Positions 11,062 through 22,269 of a DNA stretch of 64,000 nucleotides are shown piece by piece. The first letter of the stretch is position 1. Each line of letters starts with the position of its first letter. Source of the DNA: Caprella mutica. Lineage: Eukaryota > Arthropoda > Malacostraca > Amphipoda > Caprellidae. Where the stretch lies: assembly GCA_947561585.1 (NCBI GenBank), contig CANNZV010002309.1, positions 154,719 to 218,718 on the forward strand, given 5' to 3'. The position numbers and the translations under genes were made by a program. Under the pieces are notes generated by a model. It saw only the letters and a program-made list of their open reading frames with translations. It was not told the DNA's origin and did not search any database.

Positions 11062-11416
11062 TTGGCATCTTCTTGAGTGGATGCGTGATAAAGAGATATA
11101 TAAAGAGATATATGGAATAAGATAGACAGAAGTGATACAGTGAAAAACGAACTAGGTTAGTGAATTGTGGTGAAACTGCAAGAGTGTAATCGCAAGAGAA
11201 CTCGTGAGGGTTTGTTACACTGGGCAGTAAAACGGATTGTAACTACAAGAAAACCCGTGAGGGTTGGTTACCATTAAATCTGTACCACAAGCACTAACGA
11301 CGACAACGAAGCAAAAGGAAAGTTGATCACTGAGGAAACAGGAGTAGAGGAGCAGGTCACTGAAGAACTGAATAAAAGAAGAGTAAATTTGCCGGTGGTT
11401 CCTAACTAAACACAAC

Positions 11417-11692
11417 ATGAGTCATTCAGACAGTGACCCGGAAATACTATACGATCAACCAGATAGTGACATCGAAATCCTCTATTTCGCAATAGGCAAA
11501 AGGAGGATTACTACCAGTCACTACCCAGATAAGGTAAAGAAAATTAAAATTGAAAATCATCAATCGAACGTTCGCCATCCACTATTCACATGGTTGAACA
11601 AAACGGCAAGAGTGGAATTGCTGAGAATATCAAAGCCCTTAATAAAAGAGCTACAGGAAAAACAGTGGCTGGATAAAAATGAGCGACTGTGA
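11417..11692 (+). CDS. Retrotransposon ORF1, 91 aa, unknown
   Basis: Starts MSHSDSDPEILYDQPDSDIE, an acidic stretch with two DSD-E-ILY copies, followed by a basic section with KVKKIKIE. There is no zinc knuckle or capsid signature I can recognise. Its 3' end overlaps the start of the next open frame by 14 bases in another frame, so a frameshift or reinitiation could join them. It may be a decayed gag remnant or an element-specific accessory protein. Confidence 0.45.
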   Translation: MSHSDSDPEILYDQPDSDIEILYFAIGKRRITTSHYPDKVKKIKIENHQSNVRHPLFTWLNKTARVELLRISKPLIKELQEKQWLDKNERL

Positions 11693-12152
11693 ACAATTTA
11701 TTGAAGCTGACGAACAACGACAGAAGAAACTTAATAAGTCTCCTGACTCCGAGAAAAGTGAAGTTTATAAATATGAAAACATCGATAATTGTGAAAAACG
11801 CATTATGGCTGACGACAAACGACGGAGGAGGATCTGTGATACCTCTCCTGACTGCGAGGAGGGTGACAGTAAGAAGAACCTTGCTAAAAGAATCCGTAAA
11901 GGACGTATAGAGGCGCTACAAGCACTACGGCTTTCGTTAGAAGAAAGGGGGAAACAGAGAGAAGCCTGCAAGGACATTTGCGATACAGTACAAGAGCATA
12001 ATGAAGTAGCTCGACCAACCAGTGCATTCAGTTCACCAGACGAGCCAGAAGGTGATCAGCTGGGGTCAACGACCGCCGCATGCAGTCATGATGAAAATGC
12101 ACTGGACAAACCTGAAGAACATCTAGACAAAAAACATCTCAATGGGACCTGA
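11679..12152 (+). CDS. Retrotransposon ORF2, 157 aa, charged, internally duplicated
   Basis: Starts MSDCEQFIEADEQRQKK. A module of roughly 40 residues appears twice (DCEQFIEADEQRQKK then NCEKRIMADDKRRRR, each followed by SPDSEK or SPDCEE). A basic helix (KNLAKRIRKGRIEALQALRL) and an acidic, low-complexity tail follow. No retroviral enzyme motif is present. The function is unknown; the charged helices could bind nucleic acid. Confidence 0.45.
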   Translation: MSDCEQFIEADEQRQKKLNKSPDSEKSEVYKYENIDNCEKRIMADDKRRRRICDTSPDCEEGDSKKNLAKRIRKGRIEALQALRLSLEERGKQREACKDICDTVQEHNEVARPTSAFSSPDEPEGDQLGSTTAACSHDENALDKPEEHLDKKHLNGT

Positions 12153-12850
12153 ACCAGGTATACGGTATCGGGAATATTCCTCAATAAATGTTTTATTAAC
12201 TTAGATGTTTGTTACGTATATATTATTATATATATGAGTATCAATAGTGTTTAATATGAATGATAATAATTCATCATGGATGAAATATAATATTAATACC
12301 AGTTATTGTGGTGTAAACCGAGGTAAAATAAGTTGATTTTCGCAAACTTAGAAAGAAGTTTTGCAGTAGATTATAACAGGTTTTTGAATGAAGGTCGCAG
12401 TAACTTTGTGGTAGAAAGTGAAAGTTTAGCCTATGTGGTTTTATTTTACTGATATATGCTATATGTTGGATATTGTTGGATGTAATTCACTAAGGATAAT
12501 GAATGATAAGGCATTGTAATGTACTTATATATTGTATTTTGAATTATTGTTAACTTTTTTAAGGTTGATAACCATAAGACGTTAGAACGAGAGAATATTG
12601 ATAAAAGATAATATGAGTTAATGTGTTCTAAATGTCTAATGCTTTTATTCAATATAAATGTAATTTTATACAGGAAATGTTGAATATTTCTGTAAGTGTT
12701 TGGTCATATATATAAAATAATTATATTTTGATTTCATGCTTGACTTTGTAACTATTTTAGATTATAAATATTGGGTATTGATATTTGAAGCTTGGTATGA
12801 TACATGTATACTGTATTCTGTTCGGTTATTGAAAACATGATAACATGTTT
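12153..12850 (+). other. Noncoding 3' interior of the retrotransposon
   Basis: AT-rich, no open frame of note, leading into the polypurine tract. Confidence 0.6.
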
Positions 12851-12851
12851 T

Positions 12852-12868
12852 GAAAAAAAAGGGGGGGG
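12852..12868 (+). promoter_or_regulatory. Polypurine tract
   Basis: A run of G, A8 and G8 lies just upstream of the right LTR, the normal site and composition for plus-strand DNA priming during reverse transcription. Confidence 0.8.
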
Positions 12869-12871
12869 CAG

Positions 12872-13816
12872 TGTTGAAGGCAACCTGTAACTTCAACACT
12901 ATTTGCATATTTCCCCGTTAATTTTATCCATTTCAAGCTAAGTAATAGTTACATTTCGAGAAATAAATGAATAACTAAAAATGATATAGTTATATTCTAA
13001 AAGCTTTCTAAAAAGATAAGGCTATAATGAAAAAACAGTATTACATATTGTGGGTTAATTAAACTCTTTATATTCTGAAAACGTGTCTGTTAAAAATGTA
13101 TTACATTAATCGTTTGCAAATCTCTTAGCAAAAAGATTGTAAAGTTGCGTCTTGCATTATTGTACATTCCCTATAAGGAATACAAGCATGGCGTATACAA
13201 TACGAGTTGATTAGCCAATGTAAGAATCTCCCAATTATGGATAATAAAAGTCAAGCAAAGAAGTCCTTAAATAAAGTGTTTATGTAAAGAGAGCTGTGAG
13301 ATTTTCACAGAGAGTTTAGAATGGGTATAAAAAACTGATGTTATACCTAGGGTGTGGTACCAGAGTCAACCTTGAATGGTTAGATTTCTCTGTACTTCCA
13401 CACTATATATATTTGAGATTTTTCTATCTAGAGTCAGTGGGGAATTAGAACTCGTCACTCACCTAGGAGACTCACACTAGTTCTGTGCTCCTCTAGGCAC
13501 AGAATAGTTTCTGTATTCTAATAGTACGTTGTAGATTTTACTGTAATGTAAAACATTTCGTCTGTATCACTGTACCAACTACTATTAAAAGATAACAGAA
13601 TTGTTGTTCTCCTATCACTTGAATCCTTCAGTCTTCTTATGTCCATATAAGTCCATAGTCTACTTGTCACGTTAAGAATTCCGTGAATCAAGCCTCTTAA
13701 TCGTAATAGAGATTAATAATAAATAAACGAAGACAAGAAATATTTAAAGAAGTTAACAGTTTAGTCGTTAACACATATCAGCTTAAATATTAACGTTAAC
13801 AGACTAAAGATTAACA
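12872..13816 (+). repeat. 3' LTR, 945 bp
   Basis: Same length as the 5' LTR. By eye only one two-base difference is seen (ACT here, CAT there, 13 to 15 bases from the 3' end). It is followed by CCTTT, the right copy of the target-site duplication. Confidence 0.92.
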
Positions 13817-13821
13817 CCTTT
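13817..13821. repeat. Target-site duplication CCTTT, right copy
   Basis: Matches 10112-10116. Counting it once joins codon 330 to codon 331 of the NACHT receptor in frame. Confidence 0.9.
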
Positions 13822-14807
13822 AGAAAATCACGAAGATTGTTCTGTCGCTCAGTGCGGCATTCTATGTAAATAGGTACTCTGAATTTATCTATGCCTTCGT
13901 AACGCAACTCACTTCCATTAACTGAATTGTCTAAGATGTTTTGATATAAGTTCCTTAACAATGTTGTTTTTCCTGATCCAGGAACTCCATTTATAACAAC
14001 GAATTTATTGGTGACGTTGTTGCATATCTCATTGGATCTGATAACAATTTTTTTCTTTTTCGTGTCATCTTTGTCTCCAGCAGCGACTGATAAATTTACG
14101 GACTCAAAGATCTGAGCAGCAGCTAATTTTCCTAGACCACCTGGCAAAGGGACAGAAAATAATTCAGAATATTTATCTAGCATAAAAGGTGCACTTTCCT
14201 TTTCTACAAATTCCGTAACTTGTTTAACTGCATTATCATATGTGCTTGTTTCATGCACTAACTCATCAAACTTAGCATCCAAATCTGCAAGTCTTCCATC
14301 AATTTCATTCTTGTCTTTGCCATAAAGTGTACCAGCAGTTCTGATGCATTTTCTCAGCAATTCTTGCTTTGCTTCAATCTTGGGGTTTTCTTTTGCTTTA
14401 GCGTATTCGTGACTCACATCATTCCTGAAGGTTTTGATCTCTTTGAGAAGATACTCGATACTGTTCGTATCTTTCAGTTTGTCAATCCACTCTTTTCCGC
14501 CAGTTTGAGTGACTTTATCGTAACAGAGAACTGGAAGAAGATCGTGCAGAGTAGTTACATCGAAGCTGAAAAAGTCTTCTCTGTCAAGTACTGCTTTATT
14601 CTTCTTCAACCATTGTTGAAGATTTTTGTCAGATTTCTCTTCAATTTTCTGGTCTTCGAAATGGTCTATTATTTTCAAACCATCGGGTTTCTCAAAGCCC
14701 CAATCTATTATTATCTGATACACCAGAGGACAGCAAACGAATTTGATGCGGTCATTCCTCAGTAAATTCAAACCCTCTTCCGACAGGGACTTAGGAGGTA
14801 AAGCCAT
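13817..14807 (-). CDS. NACHT receptor exon, 5' part: HEPN-like domain and Walker A
   Basis: Encodes residues 1-330 of the pre-insertion protein. ATG at 14807-14805 is the first in this exon, 18 bases after the acceptor at 14825 (preceded by TTTTTTTCTGCTGCAG). Residues about 60-165 resemble the DZIP3-like HEPN domain that precedes NACHT in many invertebrate NLR proteins; the motif FRNDVSH carries the Arg-x4-His pair typical of HEPN ribonucleases. The P-loop GVPGSGKTT sits at 274-282. Beyond 13817 the frame enters the 3' LTR in antisense and ends at 13761. Confidence 0.85.
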
Positions 14808-14828
14808 TGCGCTCAGGAGTATAACCTG

Positions 14829-15270
14829 CAGCAGAAAAAAATAAAAAGTGAAAATTGTAAATCACGAATAAATAAACAAAAAATTTTGTTGTCAATTTAA
14901 CGCTATCTTTGGTGTTTTAAAATAACTATCAGAAGTTTACTAAAGTCCTTTAAAAAATAGACTTCAACAGCCGAACATGAGCATTTTACCATATATTAAT
15001 TAACTAGTAACTAAATAGACCCTTCAATAATGTGATGGTCTCCCTGATGAGTTAATTACTTTTTAACTTGTTTGTTATCTATGTAGCATTATTTATGTTA
15101 TATATATATATGTATATATTTCTCTCTCTCACCCCATTAAGCTCTCCCCACCCATATTCAGGTCTTCCCTACCCCCATCAAACTCCTACCTCACCCATTC
15201 AAATCTCCTTTATCATAATTCAACCATCCCTCACCTCCATTCAGCTCCCTATCGTACACTTCACCAACCA
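14829..15270. other. Intron or 5' flank of the NACHT gene
   Basis: AT-rich sequence upstream of the first coding exon, with a TATATATA run near 15101 and pyrimidine-rich low complexity from 15120. No upstream exon was identified. Confidence 0.4.
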
Positions 15271-15274
15271 TATC

Positions 15275-15620
15275 GTACACTTCACCCACTTGTTGTTCCT
15301 AAGTGTGTCCTGTTGATCCTAAGTGTTTCCTGTTGATCATAAAGGTGTTCTCTTGATTCTAAGTGTGTCCTGTTACTCCTAGTGTCATGTTAATGCTAAG
15401 TGTGTACTATAATCCTAGGTATGTCCTCTTAAACTTTTGTGTCCTCTTAATCCTGTGTGTGTCCTCTTAATCCTGCGTGTGTCCTCTTAATCCTAGGTGT
15501 GTCCTCTTAAACCTGTGTGTGTCCTCTCAATCTTGTGTGTGTCCTCTTAATCCTCTGTGTGTCTTCTTGATCCTATGTAAATGTGTCCTCATGATCCTAA
15601 GTGTGTCCTCTTGATCCTAT
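15275..15620. repeat. 19-20-bp minisatellite (GTGTGTCCTCTTAATCCT)
   Basis: About 16 imperfect tandem copies of AAGTGTGTCCTGTTGATCCT grading into GTGTGTCCTCTTAATCCT. It runs directly into the 3' side of the Penelope-like fragment. Confidence 0.85.
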
Positions 15621-15896
15621 ATATATTTTCTGCATAACTATTTCTGCTATAGCTACTGAAATTGGTGATCCCGTAGGTGTGCCCATAATTTGCTTGTAAA
15701 GTTTTTCGTTGTATTGGAAAAATGTAGATTCAAGGCAAATTTTAGTCAAGGTAATGATGTCTTCTTGTTCCAAGGATGTATTCAGAGAAGTGTAACTTGT
15801 ATCTATATGTATAGCTTCTCTTACAGCTTCTAATGGGTAAATTTTCTTTGTGGGTCTTGATGGTAGCATAAAGTTTGGGGGTATTCTTTGTTGCAT
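15620..15896 (-). pseudogene. Penelope-like reverse transcriptase fragment
   Basis: About 90 residues on the minus strand contain the reverse-transcriptase core around YKQIMGTPTGSPIS, followed by an alanine-rich helix ending in EIVMQ, with an upstream LTKICLESTFFQYN segment. This order (an F-x-YN strand, then Y-x-Q-x-x-G-x-P-x-GSP-x-S) is characteristic of Penelope-like elements and relatives. The YxDD box and the GIY-YIG endonuclease are missing, and the frame dissolves into a minisatellite. It is a short dead piece of a retroelement. Confidence 0.75.
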
Positions 15897-15899
15897 CTA

Positions 15900-18840
15900 A
15901 GATTACTGTTCAACTGTTGCTTTTTAATTAATATGCTTTTTAAATCATAGATATTAGGAATATCAGAGACGAAACAATATGAAATGGTATCGAATACAAC
16001 ATACCGTCGGTTTAGAACTATTCAATACTATTAAATTATCTTAGTCTATAATATTTTCAGGATCTATGATTTTAAAAGCCTATTGCCACAATTTTACTCG
16101 GTGCCATGGTAATTTATATGAGGATTATCCGACTATCTGCAATAAAACTGAAAACTAATCGTTTTATTCTTTGGAAAGCTATAGAAGATACTGCAGTATG
16201 AACCCAGTTAGCATTATTTGATATTCATAACTTAGAACTCCATTAAAAGGAATTTAAAGAATCAGATATTTACATTGAAACACGAGGTGTTTTGAATCTT
16301 CGGGCAACAGAGCTTGTCGGTGACATTAAATATTTATGTCCTTCCCAATAAGATACTGTATCATGGGAAACTAAACTCTATATTAGAATTTTATACAATA
16401 TAATGATCACATTACTTTATAAGTACTAAGAATTATCGAGTTCTACGAAAGTCTGGGCACTCGAAGTTTTGGAAAAATTGTTCACTTTATTAAACCGACA
16501 CAGATTTTGAAGTCACGTTTAGGCATTTAGAAACTTACTCTCAATTACTCATTCTATTTTCTCAAGAATATGTTGCACAGGCCACTCTCGTAAACACTCT
16601 AATTTAGTGCGACTTTATAATCAATAATCGGTGATGGAAGAAAAGATAAGAATTTGATTACCTTTTACAAGCCTTATCTAGAACCTCGTAAAAGATAATA
16701 AAGACAAGTCATTCAATGTTCTCTATTTTACGGATGGATTCACGTAAATAGGAATAACTTTTTAAATGCGTACATTATACTCCTGTGCTTCATTTCACAA
16801 CAGTTAGCTGTACTTTTTGCAGATAATATTTAGGTCATGTACTAATAATATATGTACTAACTGAAGATAAAAAGTGGATAATTGCGGATTGAAAGTTAAG
16901 GCACACCAATCAATCATTTGCGGTGGGATTTAAGAGATTATCTGCAATATACGAAAAGGTACCAGAGAGCTAAAATATATACAATATACATGACTAATGT
17001 GTGTGTGGGAGGAGGGGGTAATATCAACTAACATCAGGAGGTACTCGTTTAAACAATAAGTCTAAGGGCTTAGTGTCATTCCTTCCAACATCGGTAGAGT
17101 TGATTTTATCAACAGTTAGTACTTTCATTACGGTACCAACTGAGCTACATAACAAGTTATCAGAGTGTGATAGAGTCTCCTATCTCATATTATAAATTGT
17201 TGAATGATAACACGAAATTTAATCAAACAATTTATTATCAAATGTACGATTTATTTATTTATTATTATCAAACGGGAGATCTTGACGCAGTTTTTCATTG
17301 CAAAAAATGTATTGAATTTTAATACATTTTAAAAATGTATTGCATTTAATGAAGTGATATAGCTACTCATATTCTAATGACTCACGGTGTTCTGAAGTTC
17401 TTATCTTTTGAACCTTCAAAACTCTTTCGTACCTTAATAGAGAATTAATTTAATTAAGATAAAAATGAATGGTTAGAATAAAAAGTTGTAATTAATAAGT
17501 TGTTTCATTAGGCCACAGTTAAAGTGTTAAATGACAAATTTCAAACAAAAATGTTCAACAATTTCCATCACTTACCATCCTATATCATTCAAAAAATTGG
17601 TATTCATACTAAGTTGAAGTGACAAAATTGATTAAGTGCTATAAGAGAATTTTCATTTTTCGCATAATTCCACACACAATTCAAATAAAAGTTACAATTG
17701 GTTGCTGAACATTTAGAGCTCTAATTTCGGAAAGATTTAGCATGAAGGGTCATAAATAATTACTGAACATCATCCACTAAATTTAACTGTTGTTGAATGA
17801 TTATTTCCATAGTTTGGACTAATGAACAAGAAATGATATAATAAATGGTTTCCAGCCAAAAACTCTCCAGTGAGGAGAAAAGCTTATGATCATTTATTTA
17901 GTTTAGGGATTTATTTTTTTAATTTTTTTTTAATTCTCTTTTTTTTTTAAATTTTGATTTTTTTTTAAAATTTTTTTAGGGAATTTTTTGAAAGTGAAAG
18001 TCAGAGAAAACAAAATAGTAGGAATTCCTTTCGATATTATTAAATCATCTATTCCTCCCCACCCTTACCTAAGGATGTTATATTTGTATATATGATTGTA
18101 CAATGTATAAGGTGATGTACAGAATTTTTTTTAAATTTCTTTCTTATCTTTACTAATAACAAATTCTTCCTCTACACTACAATATAAAGTTAAATGTAAC
18201 AAAATTGTATCAAATTAAATTTTACGAATAAATTATCTGTAAAACGACACCTTACACAAATAATCTAATTTTGATGACAATGGAAGTAATTAACATTTTG
18301 GATGAAGACGTTAAAAATTGAAAAGAACACTTATATTTGAAGTAATAACAACTTGCAGTGGTTTCAACTGCAGTTTCTTCTGAGTTGGTTTGTATTATGG
18401 TAATAGGTTCTTAATTCCTTATCTATTATCTCATATTATGTGAAAATAAATCCATAACAGAGAGAACACAGAAATTGTTTATATTGGTGACTTCGATGTT
18501 GAACCTTAACGTGGGTCTATGAGGTTAAATTATAGTGAAATTATATTTTTCGACAGGGTTTTTAAATCAAAAAATAAATTGAAAAAGCGTTCCTTTATGT
18601 CAATGATTCCATAAGTTAACTGCTCCAGAATATTGTGAATTGCCTAAAAATATACCTTCATATCTGGCCATTAGCTAGTGACTTCATTTACAAGGTACAC
18701 TGTTGAACATCCATTGTAACTTTGAAAGCGTTTAAAGGATAAATTATATATGATACCTACAACAGCACCAATGAAAGGGGAAATTTATAGGGTGAAATTG
18801 GAAAATTAGAAAGTGTAGACATTCCAATTGCATGATGTGA
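15900..18840. other. AT-rich stretch with no recognised gene
   Basis: No coding region, RNA gene or clear transposon is recognised. A T-rich low-complexity run lies at about 17900-17985. Confidence 0.45.
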
Positions 18841-18841
18841 G

Positions 18842-19054
18842 TAAAGGCTGCTTCACATATCACCGATATCCGTCCGGCACGTCACCGGTCCGTCTCCGTC
18901 ACTCTCCTCTCAGTGATTTGGTGTCAGTGAAAAAAAATATCGTTACATTAATTTCAACGGACCCATTCACACAGTACCGGCTCTTCGCAGTGATAAAAAA
19001 TCTCGGATCGGTGACGTGCCGGACGGAAATCGGTGATGTGTGAAGCAGCCTTTA
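18842..19054. mobile_element. 213-bp MITE with about 45-bp terminal inverted repeats
   Basis: The tips TAAAGGCTGCTTCACA and its inverse match for roughly 45 bp, including CCGTCCGGCACGTCACCG on both sides with a few mismatches. It is GC-rich against the AT-rich surroundings. A TA or TAA target site is compatible with the ends. The 71-residue open frame inside is an artefact. Confidence 0.85.
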
Positions 19055-19059
19055 ACGAT

Positions 19060-20510
19060 ATCAAAACCAAGAATGTGATAAATCATTGATAGGATATTAG
19101 TTCACTGGAACTTCATTGTTAATCTTGAGAGAACTTTAATAGAATCGGTAGAATTGCAAATATCTTTTCAACAGTTCGCAATAATCTCCTAGACATTGAT
19201 CTTCATATTTCGAATATGGATCAAACTCATCAGTTCAATGTACATAAGATCACGCTTCTGAAATTTTTTAACCGAAAAGTCTGAGAAATCCTACTAACTT
19301 GACAGATTCTGATTACAGCAACAGACAAGATTTTACACCTGTATCGCTGGAAAATTAAAAAAATAGAGTCCTCTTGTTAATAATGGAAAAACGTTGTCTT
19401 TTTTAATTCCATCATATTCTTAGGTTTAACATGCTAGTTTACTCAACCATGCGATTCATCTTAAAATTGAATTAAAATTTGAATTAGCTTTTAGGAAGCA
19501 AAGACCTCAAATAAAACCAATTTTGTTCATAAAATACAATATTTTCTCCAAACTAATTATAAGAAATTGAATCCATTGAATTTATGAAGTATATAGGTAC
19601 ATCATTTTATATAGTTTTTAAACCCACGTTTGATTAAATCCAGTCACAGACTTTCTTTTTCTCTGAATGGCGTACGTAGGCACGAAACATAGACAAAATT
19701 ATTGTAATTTCCTTACAATAATTTTTGTGTGTGTTTCAGTTGCATTTTTACTTTTCTTGTATTGGCTCCAAGTGTTTTTGAGCACTGATCCAGTGCTTCA
19801 TAATTTGTCATTTTATCCCAAATGCACCACCCAGACCCTTGTATGAGAGTCTGGAATGATGATGAGGCCTGGAAACACTCCTCTCTACCACACTAATTCT
19901 CCTTCTATTTCTGACAGTGTGAGCTCTTAGCGAGATTAACTCTTTGTAATAATTATTGTATCCACCTACTGCCCACAGTGGTAGTTTTGGTGGGGTTGTA
20001 GATGATTAGCATGGGTAGTACACAATCATCCTCAAAAATCCTACTATATCTCTCTTTCTGACTTATTTATTAGTGAAATATGGTAGTTCTATATGTAATA
20101 AAAATATATATAATTCATATATAATACCAGTAAATCTAATTTAAGAATGAAAACTGTAGAATAGAGTTGAAAATATTTATTCAGATGTATATGTGTATAT
20201 ACATAATTAGTATATCCTTACAAGTATCCGATGTACAGTTATCTCTGAATGACTATGCAGATTCCCTAACACTTATGTCAGCTAATTTACGTTCACCGAT
20301 CAATAGAAGGTGCTCAATACCTCTACTAAGTCTACTAATTAACACTCATGGAATATACGACCAATCTGATTGAATCGAATTAAGCCAAGTGTCAGGTTTA
20401 ACATAACATACACTCAGCTTACAGTGTTGTATAGGGACTCTAACCTTGATTAAATCACTAGCTTTGAATGGCTGTAATCAGTAAATCTAGAGGCTCGATT
20501 TCCTCATTCA
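19060..20510. other. AT-rich stretch with no recognised gene
   Basis: No gene is supported. A perfect 13-bp-stem hairpin (AAAATTATTGTAA) lies near 19692-19722. The short open frame at 20167-20373 has no recognisable features. Confidence 0.4.
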
Positions 20511-20790
20511 ACCCTTCACTGTTTAATGTATTTACAACAATTGGCTGTTCCCTTCAATGCCTTATATATTTACAACGATTAGCAGTTGTTTAAAACTTCA
20601 CAAATTAAGTTGTCTAGAACGATTGGTCGTTTTTTAATCATTCACAGTTTAATTTATTAACCACGACTGCTAGATGCTTAGCCCTTCACTGTTTCATTTA
20701 ATATCATCAATTGCTGATTGTTAAACCCTTCATTGTAATATTTTTTCCACTACTAACAGTTGTTTAACTCTTCACTGCAGGTTTTTTAAA
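20510..20790. repeat. Degenerate tandem repeat, about 60-bp period
   Basis: Four to five diverged units built on CCCTTCACTGTTTAATGTAT followed by ACAATTGGCTGTT. Confidence 0.65.
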
Positions 20791-22265
20791 TGCCTGATAG
20801 TTGGTTCAAGTAATTGATATGACAAGTATTTCATAATTTGTTAAATAGATCCCATGCCTAATTAAGTCCTGAATAGCAAATAAAATACAAATTCATCAAC
20901 AATATTTTACCAATTTTACCCTGCAATTATAGAGCAAATAGGATAAAGATTAACATTTGTGAATAAAAGGTCTATCGTACAAAACATCATTTACTCAAAG
21001 AGAAATTAAGGCTTCAGTTAAAACAAAAATAAATCTAAAGTAAAAATCTTTAGGGTCCAAAGTATATTTGATTCCTTTACACTATTTGTATTCAATTTTC
21101 CAAATATTAATTCCACCTAATCCTGCTCAAAAGAGCAACGCTTCTGCACCACTTTTCAAAAGTTAAAAAAACTCCTCTGGGATATCAAAGTAGTGGAGAT
21201 TTTCTAAGTCATCCCTGGAGTTTTTTGTGTATTTCAGTGAATGAAATTCTCCTTTAAATTATACGGGAGGTAAGTTAGAATAAAGTGCTCATCTGATGAA
21301 AGTTCTGTGAATTAAAAGTCTCTTGTGTTACATAGAGTAATTTCTAAACTAATTGCTTTTAATAATCTAATAATTGGTGTTTATTGTAGTTACCATGAAA
21401 TAAAAATCACAAAAACTATATCCGCTTATCTAAATCCGCTATATCCACGTACTGTAATAACTTCGATGCGTGCCTCGCTATTATTTCAGCTTTTTTTGAA
21501 GCGGAGCCTGCTTGTACTTAAAATACAGATCAAATTATAAAATTACCATCTATATATTGATTTATGATTTATATATTGTATTACAACATCATCTGCTATA
21601 TTTTACTGATATATAATTCAGACACATATATTTCATAGGGAAGATAAAAAACAGATAAATGTTGCCACAGAATGTGGTCTTAGTTCTCCCTACTAGAGCA
21701 ATAACATAAATCTTGTCACAATTTAGATCATCATCTTATAGTTGTGTAGCCTCATTGTGATAAATTACCAGAGCTGATGTAACTCATGGAATAACATGAA
21801 TAGAGCTATGGGTAGCTGTTTCGGTTTTTTTATATGTTTGTTTCGGGTTAAAATTAATACAGGGTATGTTTTCTTTGTAATTTGAAGAAAAAAAGAATTT
21901 ATTCACAATTTATCAAAGCAATAGAAATGTTTGTATGGAAAGCACAAGGAAGAATTATCTCTAAAATAAAGACATTCTCTTAGGTAGGGGAAGGTCAGAT
22001 TCTCTCCCATAAACTTCAATAAAGGAACAGTGGCGCTAAATCGAATAGTGAAGGAGGACTGTATTCGGAAATTTATGGCTTCAGACTATCGTGATACTTC
22101 TACATTATTCTAATATATTCAAATGTAGTGGGATGAAGAGTTAATTATAGAATATAGTACTTAACAGTTATAGATATAATACAAGTATTGCTTAGTCTAA
22201 ATGATGAATGAAGAAAAGCTACTTCGTGTACGGCTATGAATGCTTTTAGCTACATATGACTGATG
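20791..22265. other. AT-rich stretch with no recognised gene
   Basis: I see nothing supportable as a gene, RNA or transposon. Confidence 0.4.
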
Positions 22266-22269
22266 AGTC

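Larger units (their letters stand above)
10117..13816 (+). mobile_element. Complete 3.7-kb nonautonomous LTR retrotransposon
   Basis: Two 945-bp direct LTRs (10117-11061 and 12872-13816) begin TGTT and end AACA. A TGG triplet lies one base after the left LTR, as expected for a tRNA primer-binding site, and a polypurine run (A8G8) ends three bases before the right LTR, which sets the plus-strand orientation. The 1.8-kb interior has two short open frames but no visible protease, reverse transcriptase, RNase H or integrase, so mobilisation would need another element's proteins. The LTRs differ at two adjacent bases only (11048-11049 against 13803-13804), indicating recent insertion. It lies antisense inside the NACHT exon. 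Confidence 0.95.
5759..14825 (-). pseudogene. HEPN-NACHT NLR-type receptor gene, broken by an LTR retrotransposon
   Basis: Minus-strand gene with coding pieces 14807-13817 and 10111-9058 (one exon, split by the insertion), 8306-7869, 6597-6437 and 5910-5759. Introns have GT-AG ends (donors GTTAGT, GTTAGT, GTAAGT) and phases 2, 2 and 1 that all join. Without the element and one CCTTT copy the total is 2,796 nt, 931 residues plus stop. Domains: a HEPN-like region with RNDVSH at 128-133, NACHT with Walker A GVPGSGKTT at 274-282 and Walker B VFLIDGYDE at 354-362, sensor TSR at 388-390, a Ser/Thr/Asp-rich seven-residue repeat near the end of the large exon, then a leucine-rich C-terminus. The class senses ligands in the cytosol and oligomerises through NACHT. 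As it stands, the frame would run 18 residues into the LTR and stop, losing Walker B onward. An acceptor lies at 14826-14828, so a 5' exon is expected further right on the minus strand. Confidence 0.85.

Noticed and set aside
11215..11418. Minus-strand open frame in the retrotransposon interior
   Set aside because: Antisense to the element's own orientation, short and featureless.
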